Positions 52,774 through 60,278 of a DNA stretch of 64,000 bases are shown in pieces. Source of the DNA: JBCCOW01 sp038749105 (lineage in GTDB: Bacteria; Planctomycetota; Phycisphaerae; Phycisphaerales; Phycisphaeraceae). Position numbers and translations under genes: made by a program. The stretch spans positions 1-64,000 of the forward strand of contig JBCDIM010000004.1 in the NCBI GenBank assembly GCA_038749105.1, given 5' to 3'. The notes under the pieces were generated by a model that was not told where the DNA came from, did not search any database, and saw only the letters and a list, made by a program, of their open reading frames with translations. The first letter of the stretch is position 1. The number at the start of each line of letters is the position of its first letter.

Positions 52774-54960
52774 ATGCCGCGACGTGTCTACCCCAAGGGC
52801 CTGGTCCTTGTTGCCCTTACAGCCAGCCTGCTGCTGTCCCCCTGCCTCCCCGCCTCCGCACAGGCTGACGAACCGACACCGGCTCAGAAGACCGCCCAGG
52901 GCCTCTGGGCCAACTTCGCACACTACGTCCGCGTTGCCAAACCCAACGAAGCCAAACAGGCTGCCGACGTCCTGGTGACCGACCAAGTCGCGGCGGATGA
53001 CCTGCTCTTCGCCGTCGAAAACTCCCGCCACGCGGCCGTCGCCGACCAGATCCTCAGCATGACCGGCCGCATGGAGGGCCTCGAGACCGTCGGCGGCACC
53101 CTCACCGGCAAGCTCCAAGAGGCCCGGCTCGCACGTGCCCAGGAACCGCTCCGCATCCGCGCCGATATCCGGGCGCTCACCGTCGATGCCCGCACCCGCG
53201 CCAACGCGACCCGCCGCCTCCGCGAGGCCGGCCAATTCACCGCGCCCGCCTTCCTGGAAGTGCTCGGCTCCTCGCAGGCCGACGACCGTCGGCTGCAGCC
53301 GTTCGCGGTCGAGGCCATGGTCGCCGTGGGCCGGCCCCTGGTCTACCCGCTAAGCATCGCGCTGCCGAATCTCGATTCGCCCACCCTCGTCACCGTGCTC
53401 GGCGTCCTGGACGACATCGGCGACCCCCTCGCCATCCCCGCCATCCAGCAGGTCCTCGACACCGACCTGCCCCCCGGCACCGCGGACCTCGCCCGCTCAG
53501 TCCTCAGCTCGCTCGCCGCTCGCAGCGAAGCCTCCGCCGACGCCTCGGCCGCAGAGCTCTACCTCGCCGCTGCCCAGGCCAGCTATGACGCCGGCACCAG
53601 CGGCGAGACCCTCATCAACACCGTCCCCTCACGCAGCCAGGGCACCGTGTGGACCTTCAACGACCGCAACGTCGCCGCCCTGGCCGTCCCCCTGGCGATC
53701 TACCCCGACGTCCGCGCGATGCAGGCCGCTCGGACCGCCCTCGAGCTTGACGCGGACCTGACCGCCGCGCTGTCGCTCTACACCGCCGCCAACCTCCGCC
53801 GGGAGCTCCGTCTGCCCGCCGGCAGCGACGACCCGTCCTACACCGCTAAGCCCGCCGCCTTCTACGCCACGCTCGCCGGGCCCGGCGTCCTCCACACCGT
53901 CCTCGCCCGTGCCCTCGACGAAAGCGACCCCGCCCTCGCCTTCGCCGCCATCCAGGCCCTGGCCGAAACGGCCGGCACCGAGACCCTCCTCAACCTCGAC
54001 CGGAACCGCCAGCCCCTGCTCCAGGCCTTGGCCTTCCCCGACCGACGCGTCCGGCGCTCCGCCGCCCTCGTCCTGGCGAACACCGACCCCACCGAGGCGT
54101 TCCCCGGCTCGTTCCAGGTCGTGCCCATCCTCGGCCGAGCCGTCCGCCAGTCCGCCCAGAAATACGCCTTCGTCCTCGCCGACCAGGAGACCGCCGCCCC
54201 CCTCCGTGGCGCCCTCGAGAACAAGCAATACACGGTGATCAACGCCGCCTCCATCGACGAGGCCGTTGCCGCCCTGGCGACCGTCCCCGCCGTCGACCTG
54301 CTCGTCGTGCCCGGCACCTTCGACTCCGCCCGGGCCGCCCTGAACCAGACCGGCACCAACGCCCGGCTCGCCGCCACCCCCGTCCTCGCCCTGGTCAGCT
54401 CCGGCGACGCCATCCGGCTCAACCGGGCGTTCGCCGATGTCGCCCGCCTGTCCGCTTCCGAAGCCGCCGTCGAGGACGCCGACGCCGTCGGTGCCGCGGT
54501 GGACCTCGCCATCGCCAGCTACTCCGGCGACGAGATCCCCGCCGACGAGGCCGAGGCCATGGCCCTCCAAGCCCTGGACCTGCTCGACCGTGTGGTCCTC
54601 GACTCGCCCGTCTACGACCCCGCCGTCATCGAGCCGGTCCTGATCGAAGCCCTCGACGACACCCGTGAGCCCGTCGCCGTGGCCGCCGCCAACGTCCTGG
54701 CCCACCTCGACTCGGCCACCGCCCAGCAGGCCCTGCTCACCAAGGCCGCCGCCGGCTTCGGCGATCTCCAGATCGCTCTGCTCAACAGCCTCGCCGACTC
54801 CGCCCGGTCCTTCGGCAACCGCCTCACCCCCGAGCAGGCCGAGTCCCTCACCGGGCTGGTCACCTCCGCCACCGGCGACACCGCCCTCGCCGCCGCGCGG
54901 GCTCACGGCGCCCTGGCCCTGCCCACCAGCCAGTCCGTCCAGTCCATCCAGGCCGACTGA
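52774..54960 (+). CDS. secreted HEAT-repeat protein with an embedded receiver-like region
   Basis: The 728-residue protein has a signal peptide (LVLVALTASLLLSPCLPASAQA) and alpha-helical repeats over most of its length that look like HEAT repeats (for example PLAIPAIQQVLDTDLPPGTA and LAFAAIQALAETAGTETLL). Between about residues 460 and 590 a segment reads AFVLADQETAAPLRGALENK, then a VDLLVVPGTFDSAR and ATPVLALVSSGD, which has the alternating strand/helix order of a response-regulator receiver domain, but in an exported protein and without a clear phosphoacceptor aspartate. GGAG is eight bases before the ATG. It is transcribed away from the GH10-like gene. Confidence 0.7.
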   Translation: MPRRVYPKGLVLVALTASLLLSPCLPASAQADEPTPAQKTAQGLWANFAHYVRVAKPNEAKQAADVLVTDQVAADDLLFAVENSRHAAVADQILSMTGRMEGLETVGGTLTGKLQEARLARAQEPLRIRADIRALTVDARTRANATRRLREAGQFTAPAFLEVLGSSQADDRRLQPFAVEAMVAVGRPLVYPLSIALPNLDSPTLVTVLGVLDDIGDPLAIPAIQQVLDTDLPPGTADLARSVLSSLAARSEASADASAAELYLAAAQASYDAGTSGETLINTVPSRSQGTVWTFNDRNVAALAVPLAIYPDVRAMQAARTALELDADLTAALSLYTAANLRRELRLPAGSDDPSYTAKPAAFYATLAGPGVLHTVLARALDESDPALAFAAIQALAETAGTETLLNLDRNRQPLLQALAFPDRRVRRSAALVLANTDPTEAFPGSFQVVPILGRAVRQSAQKYAFVLADQETAAPLRGALENKQYTVINAASIDEAVAALATVPAVDLLVVPGTFDSARAALNQTGTNARLAATPVLALVSSGDAIRLNRAFADVARLSASEAAVEDADAVGAAVDLAIASYSGDEIPADEAEAMALQALDLLDRVVLDSPVYDPAVIEPVLIEALDDTREPVAVAAANVLAHLDSATAQQALLTKAAAGFGDLQIALLNSLADSARSFGNRLTPEQAESLTGLVTSATGDTALAAARAHGALALPTSQSVQSIQAD

Positions 54961-54989
54961 GCCGCACCCGACTCTACACACGCACTGAT

Positions 54990-55265
54990 ATGGCTAAGCC
55001 TGTTGTCTGCTTCAGGTTCCCGACACTGCGGGCGCCCAACGATGCGGATTGCCCGATGCATCGCATCAGAAACTACATCGAAGACCTGCAGCGAGACATT
55101 GAGCTACGTGGGCTGGGCGTTTTCGCCGAAGACCCGGACGTCTGGTTTACCTGCCTCACCCTCGAGGTCAGCAAGAACCGTCACATTCCAACCGTTAAGC
55201 AGATCGTCGAGCAAAAGCTCAAACAGCACCACCTTGAAGACCATGTGGTGATCTCGTTCGAGTGA
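54990..55265 (+). CDS. small conserved-looking protein of unknown function
   Basis: The 91-residue protein has a balanced amino-acid composition (no high-GC-biased artefact look) and a plausible compact alpha/beta fold, FRFPTLRAPNDAD, CLTLEVSKN and VKQIVEQKLKQH. Its coding GC looks lower than its neighbours. No clear Shine-Dalgarno sequence precedes the ATG. It shares the interval with the rnpB terminator that faces it. Confidence 0.55.
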   Translation: MAKPVVCFRFPTLRAPNDADCPMHRIRNYIEDLQRDIELRGLGVFAEDPDVWFTCLTLEVSKNRHIPTVKQIVEQKLKQHHLEDHVVISFE

Positions 55266-55279
55266 ATTACACCAATCCC

Positions 55280-55320
55280 AAAACACCGACGCCCCGGACG
55301 TTTGCCCGGGGCGTGCGGTG
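55280..55320 (-). terminator. Rho-independent terminator of rnpB
   Basis: On the minus strand a 14-base-pair stem with one bulge, CACCGCACGCCCCGG and CCGGGGCGTCGGTG, around a loop of about eight bases is followed by TTTT. It follows the 3' end of rnpB and could also act on the opposite strand for the small gene ending at 55265. Confidence 0.8.
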
Positions 55321-55327
55321 ATCTCTA

Positions 55328-55788
55328 GTTGACGCCGGCCGTAAGCCGAATCCTGTTGCCGCGGTGTTCGCACAACGCGGTGCGGCCATTCCTCTAAGAC
55401 GCGTCGTTGCCGACACGCTCAAGCGCCCGACCCGCCCCCAAACCGTCGGACCAACGGCCCCCCCGGAAGTGGACGCCCGGCTAATCAACGACTCAGGTTG
55501 AGCCGGATGCCCACTTCCGGGGGGGGGGGCTGCTTGGGCTTGCACGCGGTGAGGTTTACCAAGCGATGACGGTCACCCGTCACCCGGTGCGCTCTTACCG
55601 CACCTTTTCACCCTTACCTGTGCCGTCGCTCCGGAGAGCTCGGGCCATCGGCGGTGTGTTCTCTGTGGCACTGGCTCTAGCCCGGCCGTTCCCAGCCGAG
55701 CCGGTGGGCGTTACCCACCACCGTGTCCTGCCGTGTTCGGACTTTCCTCACGGGGAACCAAGCCCCGCGCGGCCGCTACACCGGCGTC
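55328..55788 (-). ncRNA. rnpB: RNase P RNA
   Basis: The minus strand carries the conserved bacterial RNase P RNA core: GAGGAAAGTCCGAACACGG near the 5' end (about 55738-55749 in window coordinates), CAGGTAAGGGTGAAAAGGTG in the middle, GGTAAACC, and CAACAGGATTCGGCTTAC at the 3' end. The P1 helix pairs GACGCCGG (55781-55788) with CCGGCGTC (55331-55338). The catalytic RNA matures tRNA 5' ends. It is about 460 bases, longer than typical, because of a hairpin of roughly 30 base pairs with runs of G and C near 55455-55530. A -10-like TACACT at 55795-55800 precedes it. Ends are approximate. Confidence 0.93.
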
Positions 55789-55794
55789 CCTCAA

Positions 55795-55800
55795 AGTGTA
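55795..55800 (-). promoter_or_regulatory. probable -10 box of rnpB
   Basis: The minus-strand hexamer TACACT lies six to seven bases before the predicted 5' end of the RNase P RNA. No convincing -35 box is seen 16-18 bases further upstream. Confidence 0.5.
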
Positions 55801-55841
55801 ACTCACGTATCGCCTCACGCACATCGCAGTATCCTCCCCTC

Positions 55842-56879
55842 GTGCCCGCCGATATCCCCCATCCCGCCGCCCCCGAAGCCGTCCTCTGGGCCGACGCCGA
55901 CCACGTCGCCACCCTCAGCGACACGCTCGATCTGATGGGTGCCGCCGTCCGTCCCCTCGCCGTCGCGGGCCCTCCCTCGACGGAGCTCGACCGCCTGGCT
56001 CGTCGGCTCGACCTGCCCGTCCTCGACGACCTCCGCAAGCTCGTCATCGACCACCCCGCCGCCTGCCTCGTCCTCGCCGACAGCCGCAACCTCCCGCCCG
56101 GCCCCCTCGCCAACGCCGCCCAGCAAGGGACCGCCCTGCTCACCCTCGAACCCCCCGCCGCCGACCTCGCCGCCCTCGACGCCACCCTCCAGCCGCAGGG
56201 CCCCGGCAAGCCCCCGCTCGCCGCCGACTCGCCCTTCGCCTTCGGGCCCGCCTTCACTGAGTCCCCCGGCTTCGTCGCCGCCGCCGACCCCGCCGACGCC
56301 CTCCAAGAGCCCCGGCTCCTCCAGATCACCTCCCTCGGCCGGCCCCAGCACGGCTCCCTCTTCGCCCGCCTCTTCGACGCCTTCGCCGCCGCTCTCACCC
56401 TCATCTCCCCACCCGAAACCCTCCACGCCTACGCCACCGCCCCCGACGCCGCACCCGCTCCACCCCCGGACAACCTCCGCGCCCTCACCGGCTCCCTCTC
56501 CGCACACGCCCGGCTCCCCGGCGGCGCCACCCTCGACCTCCTCGCCTCCAACGCCGCCGCCCACACCCACCGACAGCTCACCGCCCTCGCCCCCGACGCC
56601 CACCTCCACCTCACCGACACCCGCTACTCCCTCCACCAGCCCGACGGCACCCTCCTCGAACAGTCCCCCCCAGAGGCCGCCGAATCCCCCGAGGCGATGC
56701 CCTACCCCGACCTGCTCGCCTACCACTGGCGGCGACTCCTCGACCGTCAGCACCTGGCCGAGCACACCCCCAACGCCACCCGCCACCGCCACGCCCTGGC
56801 CTGCTGCCTCGCCTGCCTCCTCTCGGCCCGCACCGGCCAGCCCGAGTCCCCTACCCGGCTCCTCGACCTCCAGTCGTAA
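55842..56879 (+). CDS. protein distantly like Gfo/Idh oxidoreductases, function unknown
   Basis: The 345-residue protein starts with GTG after the rnpB gene. The N-terminal half (ADHVATLSDTLDLMGAAVRPLAVAGPPST, with strand-helix alternation) and the C-terminal half (HARLPGGATLDLLASNAAAH and LHLTDTRYSLHQPDGTLL) are arranged like a Rossmann domain followed by the beta-sheet domain of Gfo/Idh proteins, but the nucleotide-binding GxGxxG and EKP motifs are not evident, so a catalytic role is doubtful. It is followed by the PTS IIA gene after 128 bases. Confidence 0.5.
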   Translation: MPADIPHPAAPEAVLWADADHVATLSDTLDLMGAAVRPLAVAGPPSTELDRLARRLDLPVLDDLRKLVIDHPAACLVLADSRNLPPGPLANAAQQGTALLTLEPPAADLAALDATLQPQGPGKPPLAADSPFAFGPAFTESPGFVAAADPADALQEPRLLQITSLGRPQHGSLFARLFDAFAAALTLISPPETLHAYATAPDAAPAPPPDNLRALTGSLSAHARLPGGATLDLLASNAAAHTHRQLTALAPDAHLHLTDTRYSLHQPDGTLLEQSPPEAAESPEAMPYPDLLAYHWRRLLDRQHLAEHTPNATRHRHALACCLACLLSARTGQPESPTRLLDLQS

Positions 56880-57007
56880 TCCCCAAACCACAGCCCGTTT
56901 CCTTGCCCGCCCTCTCGCCAAGAGGTATCTTTTCCGTCCCGCCCTCACCGCTCGGCTCCCCCCAGCGGCCTTCCCCTCTCCACCACCTTCCCCACGCAGG
57001 CCCCACC

Positions 57008-57475
57008 TTGCGACTAACCGACATCATCCAACCCGACTGCGTCAAGGTCCCCCTCGACGCCCACGACAAGCACGCCGCCATCGACGAGCTCGCCGACCTG
57101 CTCGTCGCCCACACCCCCATCACCGACGCCCAGGGCCTCCGCGACGCGGTCTGGCAACGCGAAACCACCCGCACCACCGGCATCGGCCACGGCATCGGCA
57201 TCCCCCACGGCAAAACCGCCACCGTCGATACCCTCCGCATGGCCGTCGGCCTCGCCCCCCAGGGTCTCGACTTCTCCGCCATCGACGGCAAGCCTGTCCA
57301 CCTCATCCTCCTGCTCGCCTCACCCGAAGACCAGACCGGGCCCCACATCCAGGCCCTCGCCTCCGTCTCCCGGCTCCTGACCAACCCCGACCTCCGCGAC
57401 GCCATGCTCGCCGCCTCCTCCGCCTCCGCCCTCTACCAGCTCATCGCCGACCACGAATCCCAAACGGTCGCGTAG
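57008..57475 (+). CDS. PTS system fructose/nitrogen-type EIIA protein
   Basis: The 155-residue protein is a PTS EIIA domain of the fructose/mannitol/PtsN type. It has the phosphorylated histidine in GIGHGIGIPHGKT (about residues 57-69) and LLLASPEDQTGPHIQALASV with a second conserved histidine near residue 107. A TTG start at 57008 gives the typical start of the domain (RLTDIIQPDCV) and is preceded by GCAGG seven bases upstream. No PTS permease or EI/HPr is nearby, so a regulatory PtsN-like role is as likely as sugar transport (inference). Confidence 0.85.
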   Translation: MRLTDIIQPDCVKVPLDAHDKHAAIDELADLLVAHTPITDAQGLRDAVWQRETTRTTGIGHGIGIPHGKTATVDTLRMAVGLAPQGLDFSAIDGKPVHLILLLASPEDQTGPHIQALASVSRLLTNPDLRDAMLAASSASALYQLIADHESQTVA

Positions 57476-57485
57476 GCCACCCTCA

Positions 57486-57512
57486 TTTAGCCCCAGGCTC
57501 TGCCTGGGGGCA
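57486..57512 (-). repeat. short palindromic repeat, family B copy 2
   Basis: The minus strand reads TGCCCCCAGGCAGAGCCTGG then GGCTAAA. It differs from copy 1 at 18182-18208 by compensated stem changes (C/G to A/T), so the hairpin is maintained. It lies between the PTS and aquaporin genes. Confidence 0.85.
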
Positions 57513-57531
57513 TGTGGCGCACCGGATGCCA

Positions 57532-58227
57532 TCACGGCCGCGTCACCCACCACACCGGCACCGCCAATCCCGCCCCCGCCAGCGGTGCTACCACATACAA
57601 CCACCACACCTGAAGGTTCCCGCTGACCACCGCCGGGGCCAGCGACCGCGCCGGGTTCATCGACGCCCCCGTCATCGGCCCGGCAAACATCGCCAACAGC
57701 CCCACCGTCGCCCCCACCGCCACCCCCGCCATCAGCCCCTGCTCCTTGCTCCCCGTCGCCACGTGCAGGATCACCCACATCAAGATCAGCGTCAGCACCA
57801 CCTCAATCACGAACGCCCCCGCCACCGTCACCCCCTCCCCCGGCAGCGTCCCCCCCATCCCGCTCCCCGCTCCCCCCGCCTCCCAAGGCCACGCCCACCA
57901 CACCAGCGCGCTAGCCAGCAACGCACCGGCCAACTCTGCCACCACATACCCCAGGACCCGCCGCCAAGGGAACCGCCCCGCCAACGCAAACCCCACCGTC
58001 ACCGCCGGGTTCAGGTGCGCCCCCGACACCCCCCCGATCGCGTAGATCACCGCCATCACCACCAGCCCGAACGCCAACGCGATCCCCGCGTGCGACACCG
58101 CCCCGCCCGTCACCTGGTCCGACACAATCGCCCCGGTCCCCACCAGCACCAGCGTGAACGTGCCCACCAGCTCCGCAGCCAGCTGTTTCACATACGGCGT
58201 CGGCAATCCCGCGTCTTCATCGCTCAT
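57532..58227 (-). CDS. aquaporin family channel in the arsenic operon
   Basis: The 231-residue MIP channel has six membrane helices and both NPA motifs, GAHLNPAVTVGF (near residue 70) and GASMNPARSLAP (near 190). It is encoded downstream of arsR-arsM-arsC with 115 bases between, the gap holding an inverted repeat. In Sinorhizobium meliloti an aquaglyceroporin (AqpS) takes the place of the arsenite efflux pump, letting arsenite made by ArsC leave down its gradient; the same role is inferred here because no ArsB/Acr3 gene is seen. A water channel not involved in arsenic is possible. Confidence 0.85.
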   Translation of the reverse strand: MSDEDAGLPTPYVKQLAAELVGTFTLVLVGTGAIVSDQVTGGAVSHAGIALAFGLVVMAVIYAIGGVSGAHLNPAVTVGFALAGRFPWRRVLGYVVAELAGALLASALVWWAWPWEAGGAGSGMGGTLPGEGVTVAGAFVIEVVLTLILMWVILHVATGSKEQGLMAGVAVGATVGLLAMFAGPMTGASMNPARSLAPAVVSGNLQVWWLYVVAPLAGAGLAVPVWWVTRP

Positions 58228-58257
58228 CTCAATTGAGTCCCGAATCGCATCTAAAGA

Positions 58258-58338
58258 GTGGGTCTACAGATATACAGGATGAACACGATCAAACCCCAAA
58301 ACCCATCCTCCTCATCCTGTCCATCTGTGGACCAAAAA
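58258..58338. repeat. inverted repeat related to copy 1 at 2789
   Basis: The arms at 58262-58282 and 58312-58332 match in inverted orientation at 18 of 21 positions and share the core ATCCTGTCCATCTGTGGAC with the right arm of the element at 2789-2918. It occupies the gap between arsC and the aquaporin gene. Confidence 0.8.
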
Positions 58339-58342
58339 ATAC

Positions 58343-58786
58343 TCACCCCGGCAACGACGTCAGCAGCTCAAGCTCCGACTCCAGCTTCGCCTTGATCAGC
58401 TCCCGCGTCTCACGGAACGCCGCGAGCTTCTCCTCGTCCGTCCCGTCCACCCGCGACGGGTCCTCGAACGCCCACACATGCTTCTCGATCATCGTCGGCC
58501 AAGCCGTCGGGCACCGCCCCGCCGCGCCGTCGCACACGATCACCAGGTGGTGCACGACCAGCTCTTTCTCGATGTACTCCGTCACCCCCTCCGACACCGC
58601 CGACGACGCATCGATCCCCACCTCCGCCAACGCCGCCACCGCGAACGGGTTCGTCCGCCCAGGCTCAACTCCCGCGCTGAACACGTTCACCCGGTCCCCC
58701 GCCAGGTCACGGAGCAACCCCTCCGCCAGCACACTCCGCGCACTGTTGTGCGTGCACAGAAACAACACGTTGGGCTTCTCGCTCAT
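58343..58786 (-). CDS. arsC: arsenate reductase, thioredoxin-coupled (LMW-PTP) type
   Basis: ArsC reduces arsenate to arsenite. The 147-residue protein has the PTP-like loop CTHNSARS (C11 and R17) and the redox pair C85 and C92 in CDGAAGRCP, the spacing used by thioredoxin-linked ArsC of the pI258 type. It also has WAFEDPSRV, the conserved DP region. The ATG at 58786 is chosen because the catalytic loop starts ten residues later. It is 28 bases downstream of arsM on the same strand. Confidence 0.93.
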   Translation of the reverse strand: MSEKPNVLFLCTHNSARSVLAEGLLRDLAGDRVNVFSAGVEPGRTNPFAVAALAEVGIDASSAVSEGVTEYIEKELVVHHLVIVCDGAAGRCPTAWPTMIEKHVWAFEDPSRVDGTDEEKLAAFRETRELIKAKLESELELLTSLPG

Positions 58787-58814
58787 CTCTTCAGCTCCCT
58801 GATCAGCCCGCGTC

Positions 58815-59735
58815 TCAACAGCAGTCCGGCCCAGAACACGCCAACGACAGCGACACGCCCTCGCCCCCACCCTTGTCCCCCTTCACCGCCTCCACATCCA
58901 CGCTCGTGATGTAGTCGCCCGGCTCCTCGCCCTCGGGCAAGTCCGCCTTGATCGCCCGGTACAACGGATCGTCCGACGCACACAACGCCTCCACATACGC
59001 CGGCTTCGGTACCACCTTCACCCCGCCCAGCCCCGACGCCTCCATCATCCCCACATACGCGTCCAGCAGCACCGCACCCGACACGCACCCGATCCAGTTC
59101 TCCAGCTTCCCCTTGACCGCCTCGGGCAGCTCCCGGAACAACGCCATGTCGCTCGCCGCCACCACCCCGCCCGGCTTCAACACCCGCGCGATCTCCGCCC
59201 ACACCGCCGGCTTGTCCGCGCTCAGATTGATTACGCAGTTCGAGATCACCACGTCCACACTCGCGTCCGCCAACGGCAGGTGCTCGATCTCGCCCAGCCG
59301 AAACTCCACGTTGTCCAGCCCCGTGCTCTCCCGATACGACGCCAGGTTCGCCCGCGCCCGGTCCAGCATCGCCGGCGTCATGTCCACCCCAATCACCCGG
59401 CCGCTCTCCCCCACCTTCGGCCCCGCCAAAAACGCGTCAAACCCCGCCCCGCTGCCCAGGTCCACCACCACCTGACCCGGCCGCAACGCCGCGATCGCGA
59501 TCGGGTTCCCGCACGACAACCCCAGGTTCGCCGCCTCCGGCGACCCCGCCAGCTCGTCCGCGTCATACCCCACCGCCTCCGCCAACCGCTTCGCATCGAT
59601 CTCCGCCGCCGGGCTCACCCCACAACAACCGCCACCTTCTGCCTCGGCAGGCCCGCAGCACGATACGCCCCGCGCCGCGATCTCCGCGTACTGCTCCCGC
59701 ACGTCCAGCCGGGTCTCTTCGATCGTCTTATCCAT
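58815..59735 (-). CDS. arsM: arsenite S-adenosylmethionine methyltransferase
   Basis: ArsM transfers methyl groups from SAM to arsenite, making methylarsenicals. The 306-residue protein has the SAM-binding VDLGSGAGFDAF (about residues 91-102) and three cysteines at C75 (LSCGNP), C167 (ISNCVINLS) and C217 (IGCVSGA), positions like the arsenite-binding cysteines of known ArsM. Extra N-terminal pairs (SCCGPAE, GGCCGVS) and a CC-ending C-terminus may also bind arsenic. It is 32 bases downstream of arsR. Confidence 0.93.
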   Translation of the reverse strand: MDKTIEETRLDVREQYAEIAARGVSCCGPAEAEGGGCCGVSPAAEIDAKRLAEAVGYDADELAGSPEAANLGLSCGNPIAIAALRPGQVVVDLGSGAGFDAFLAGPKVGESGRVIGVDMTPAMLDRARANLASYRESTGLDNVEFRLGEIEHLPLADASVDVVISNCVINLSADKPAVWAEIARVLKPGGVVAASDMALFRELPEAVKGKLENWIGCVSGAVLLDAYVGMMEASGLGGVKVVPKPAYVEALCASDDPLYRAIKADLPEGEEPGDYITSVDVEAVKGDKGGGEGVSLSLACSGPDCC

Positions 59736-59767
59736 CACGCACGCTCCGTTCGTTCTCGGGTTCTCGT

Positions 59768-60160
59768 TCAGCGGTAACACCCGCACAAGGTTTCCACTTC
59801 CACCCCTTCAACCCCACACACCGCATCCCCGTCCATCGCCACCCGCGCATCATCCGCCAGCAGCCGATCCACATACGCCAACCCCTCCACCGCACGCCCC
59901 ACCGACCCCACCGCGCCCGCCACCCCGTCATCCAGATCCGACACCACCGTCCGCCGGTAGTAGTGCCACCGCCCCTGCTTCCGCATCCGCACCAGCCCCG
60001 CCCCGTGCAGCACCGACAGGTGCTTCGACACCGTCGACGGGGCCAGGTCCAACACCTCCACCAGCTGACACAAACACAGCTCCCGACCATCCAGCAACAT
60101 CACCACCCGCAGACGGGTCTCGTCCGCGAGCGCTTTAAGGATGTCCAATGATTGCTTCAT
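59768..60160 (-). CDS. arsR: ArsR-family transcriptional repressor
   Basis: ArsR is a winged-helix repressor that leaves its operator when it binds As(III). The 130-residue protein has the sensor motif ELCLCQL with C29 and C31 in the third helix, a helix-turn-helix (PSTVSKHLSVLHGAGLV, about residues 41-57), and the wing RKQGRWHYYRR. The third cysteine of E. coli ArsR (C37 equivalent) is absent, and a second CGCYR-type cysteine cluster lies at the C-terminus, so the third thiol may come from there (inference). It is the first gene of the ars operon, with a strong promoter upstream. Confidence 0.92.
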   Translation of the reverse strand: MKQSLDILKALADETRLRVVMLLDGRELCLCQLVEVLDLAPSTVSKHLSVLHGAGLVRMRKQGRWHYYRRTVVSDLDDGVAGAVGSVGRAVEGLAYVDRLLADDARVAMDGDAVCGVEGVEVETLCGCYR

Positions 60161-60189
60161 TTCGTTACTGGACGAAGTATACAAATGAG
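60156..60189. promoter_or_regulatory. candidate ArsR operator
   Basis: Two nested dyads lie at the ars promoter: inner TTCGT and ACGAA (60161-60176) and outer TTCATTT with AAATGA (60156-60162 and 60183-60188). They overlap the -10 box and the start of arsR, where an autorepressor would act. Confidence 0.45.
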
Positions 60190-60203
60190 TGAACAACCGT
60201 CAA
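60176..60203 (-). promoter_or_regulatory. ars operon promoter
   Basis: On the minus strand TTGACG (60198-60203), a 16-base spacer and TATACT (60176-60181) form the best promoter match in the window, 15 bases before the arsR start. Confidence 0.8.
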
Positions 60204-60243
60204 GTCCGCCGTCCGCGAAGTCCCGCTGGTCACCCAATCCCCA

Positions 60244-60278
60244 GACCTCCTTACTCCGTACTCCTTACTTCTTACTCC
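60244..60278. repeat. heptamer tandem array 4
   Basis: Five units run GACCTCC, TTACTCC, GTACTCC, TTACTTC, TTACTCC. On the minus strand the array encodes the last residues (RSKK) and stop codon of the RND permease. Confidence 0.8.

Noticed and set aside
55566..55841. N-terminal extension of the gene at 55842 across the RNase P RNA
   Set aside because: This stretch is the opposite strand of rnpB; protein coding there is implausible.
55939..58236. A 765-codon plus-strand frame spanning the gap between two genes and across the aquaporin
   Set aside because: Serine/proline-rich then arginine/histidine-rich sequence, crossing several real genes on both strands; the PTS and aquaporin genes explain the region.
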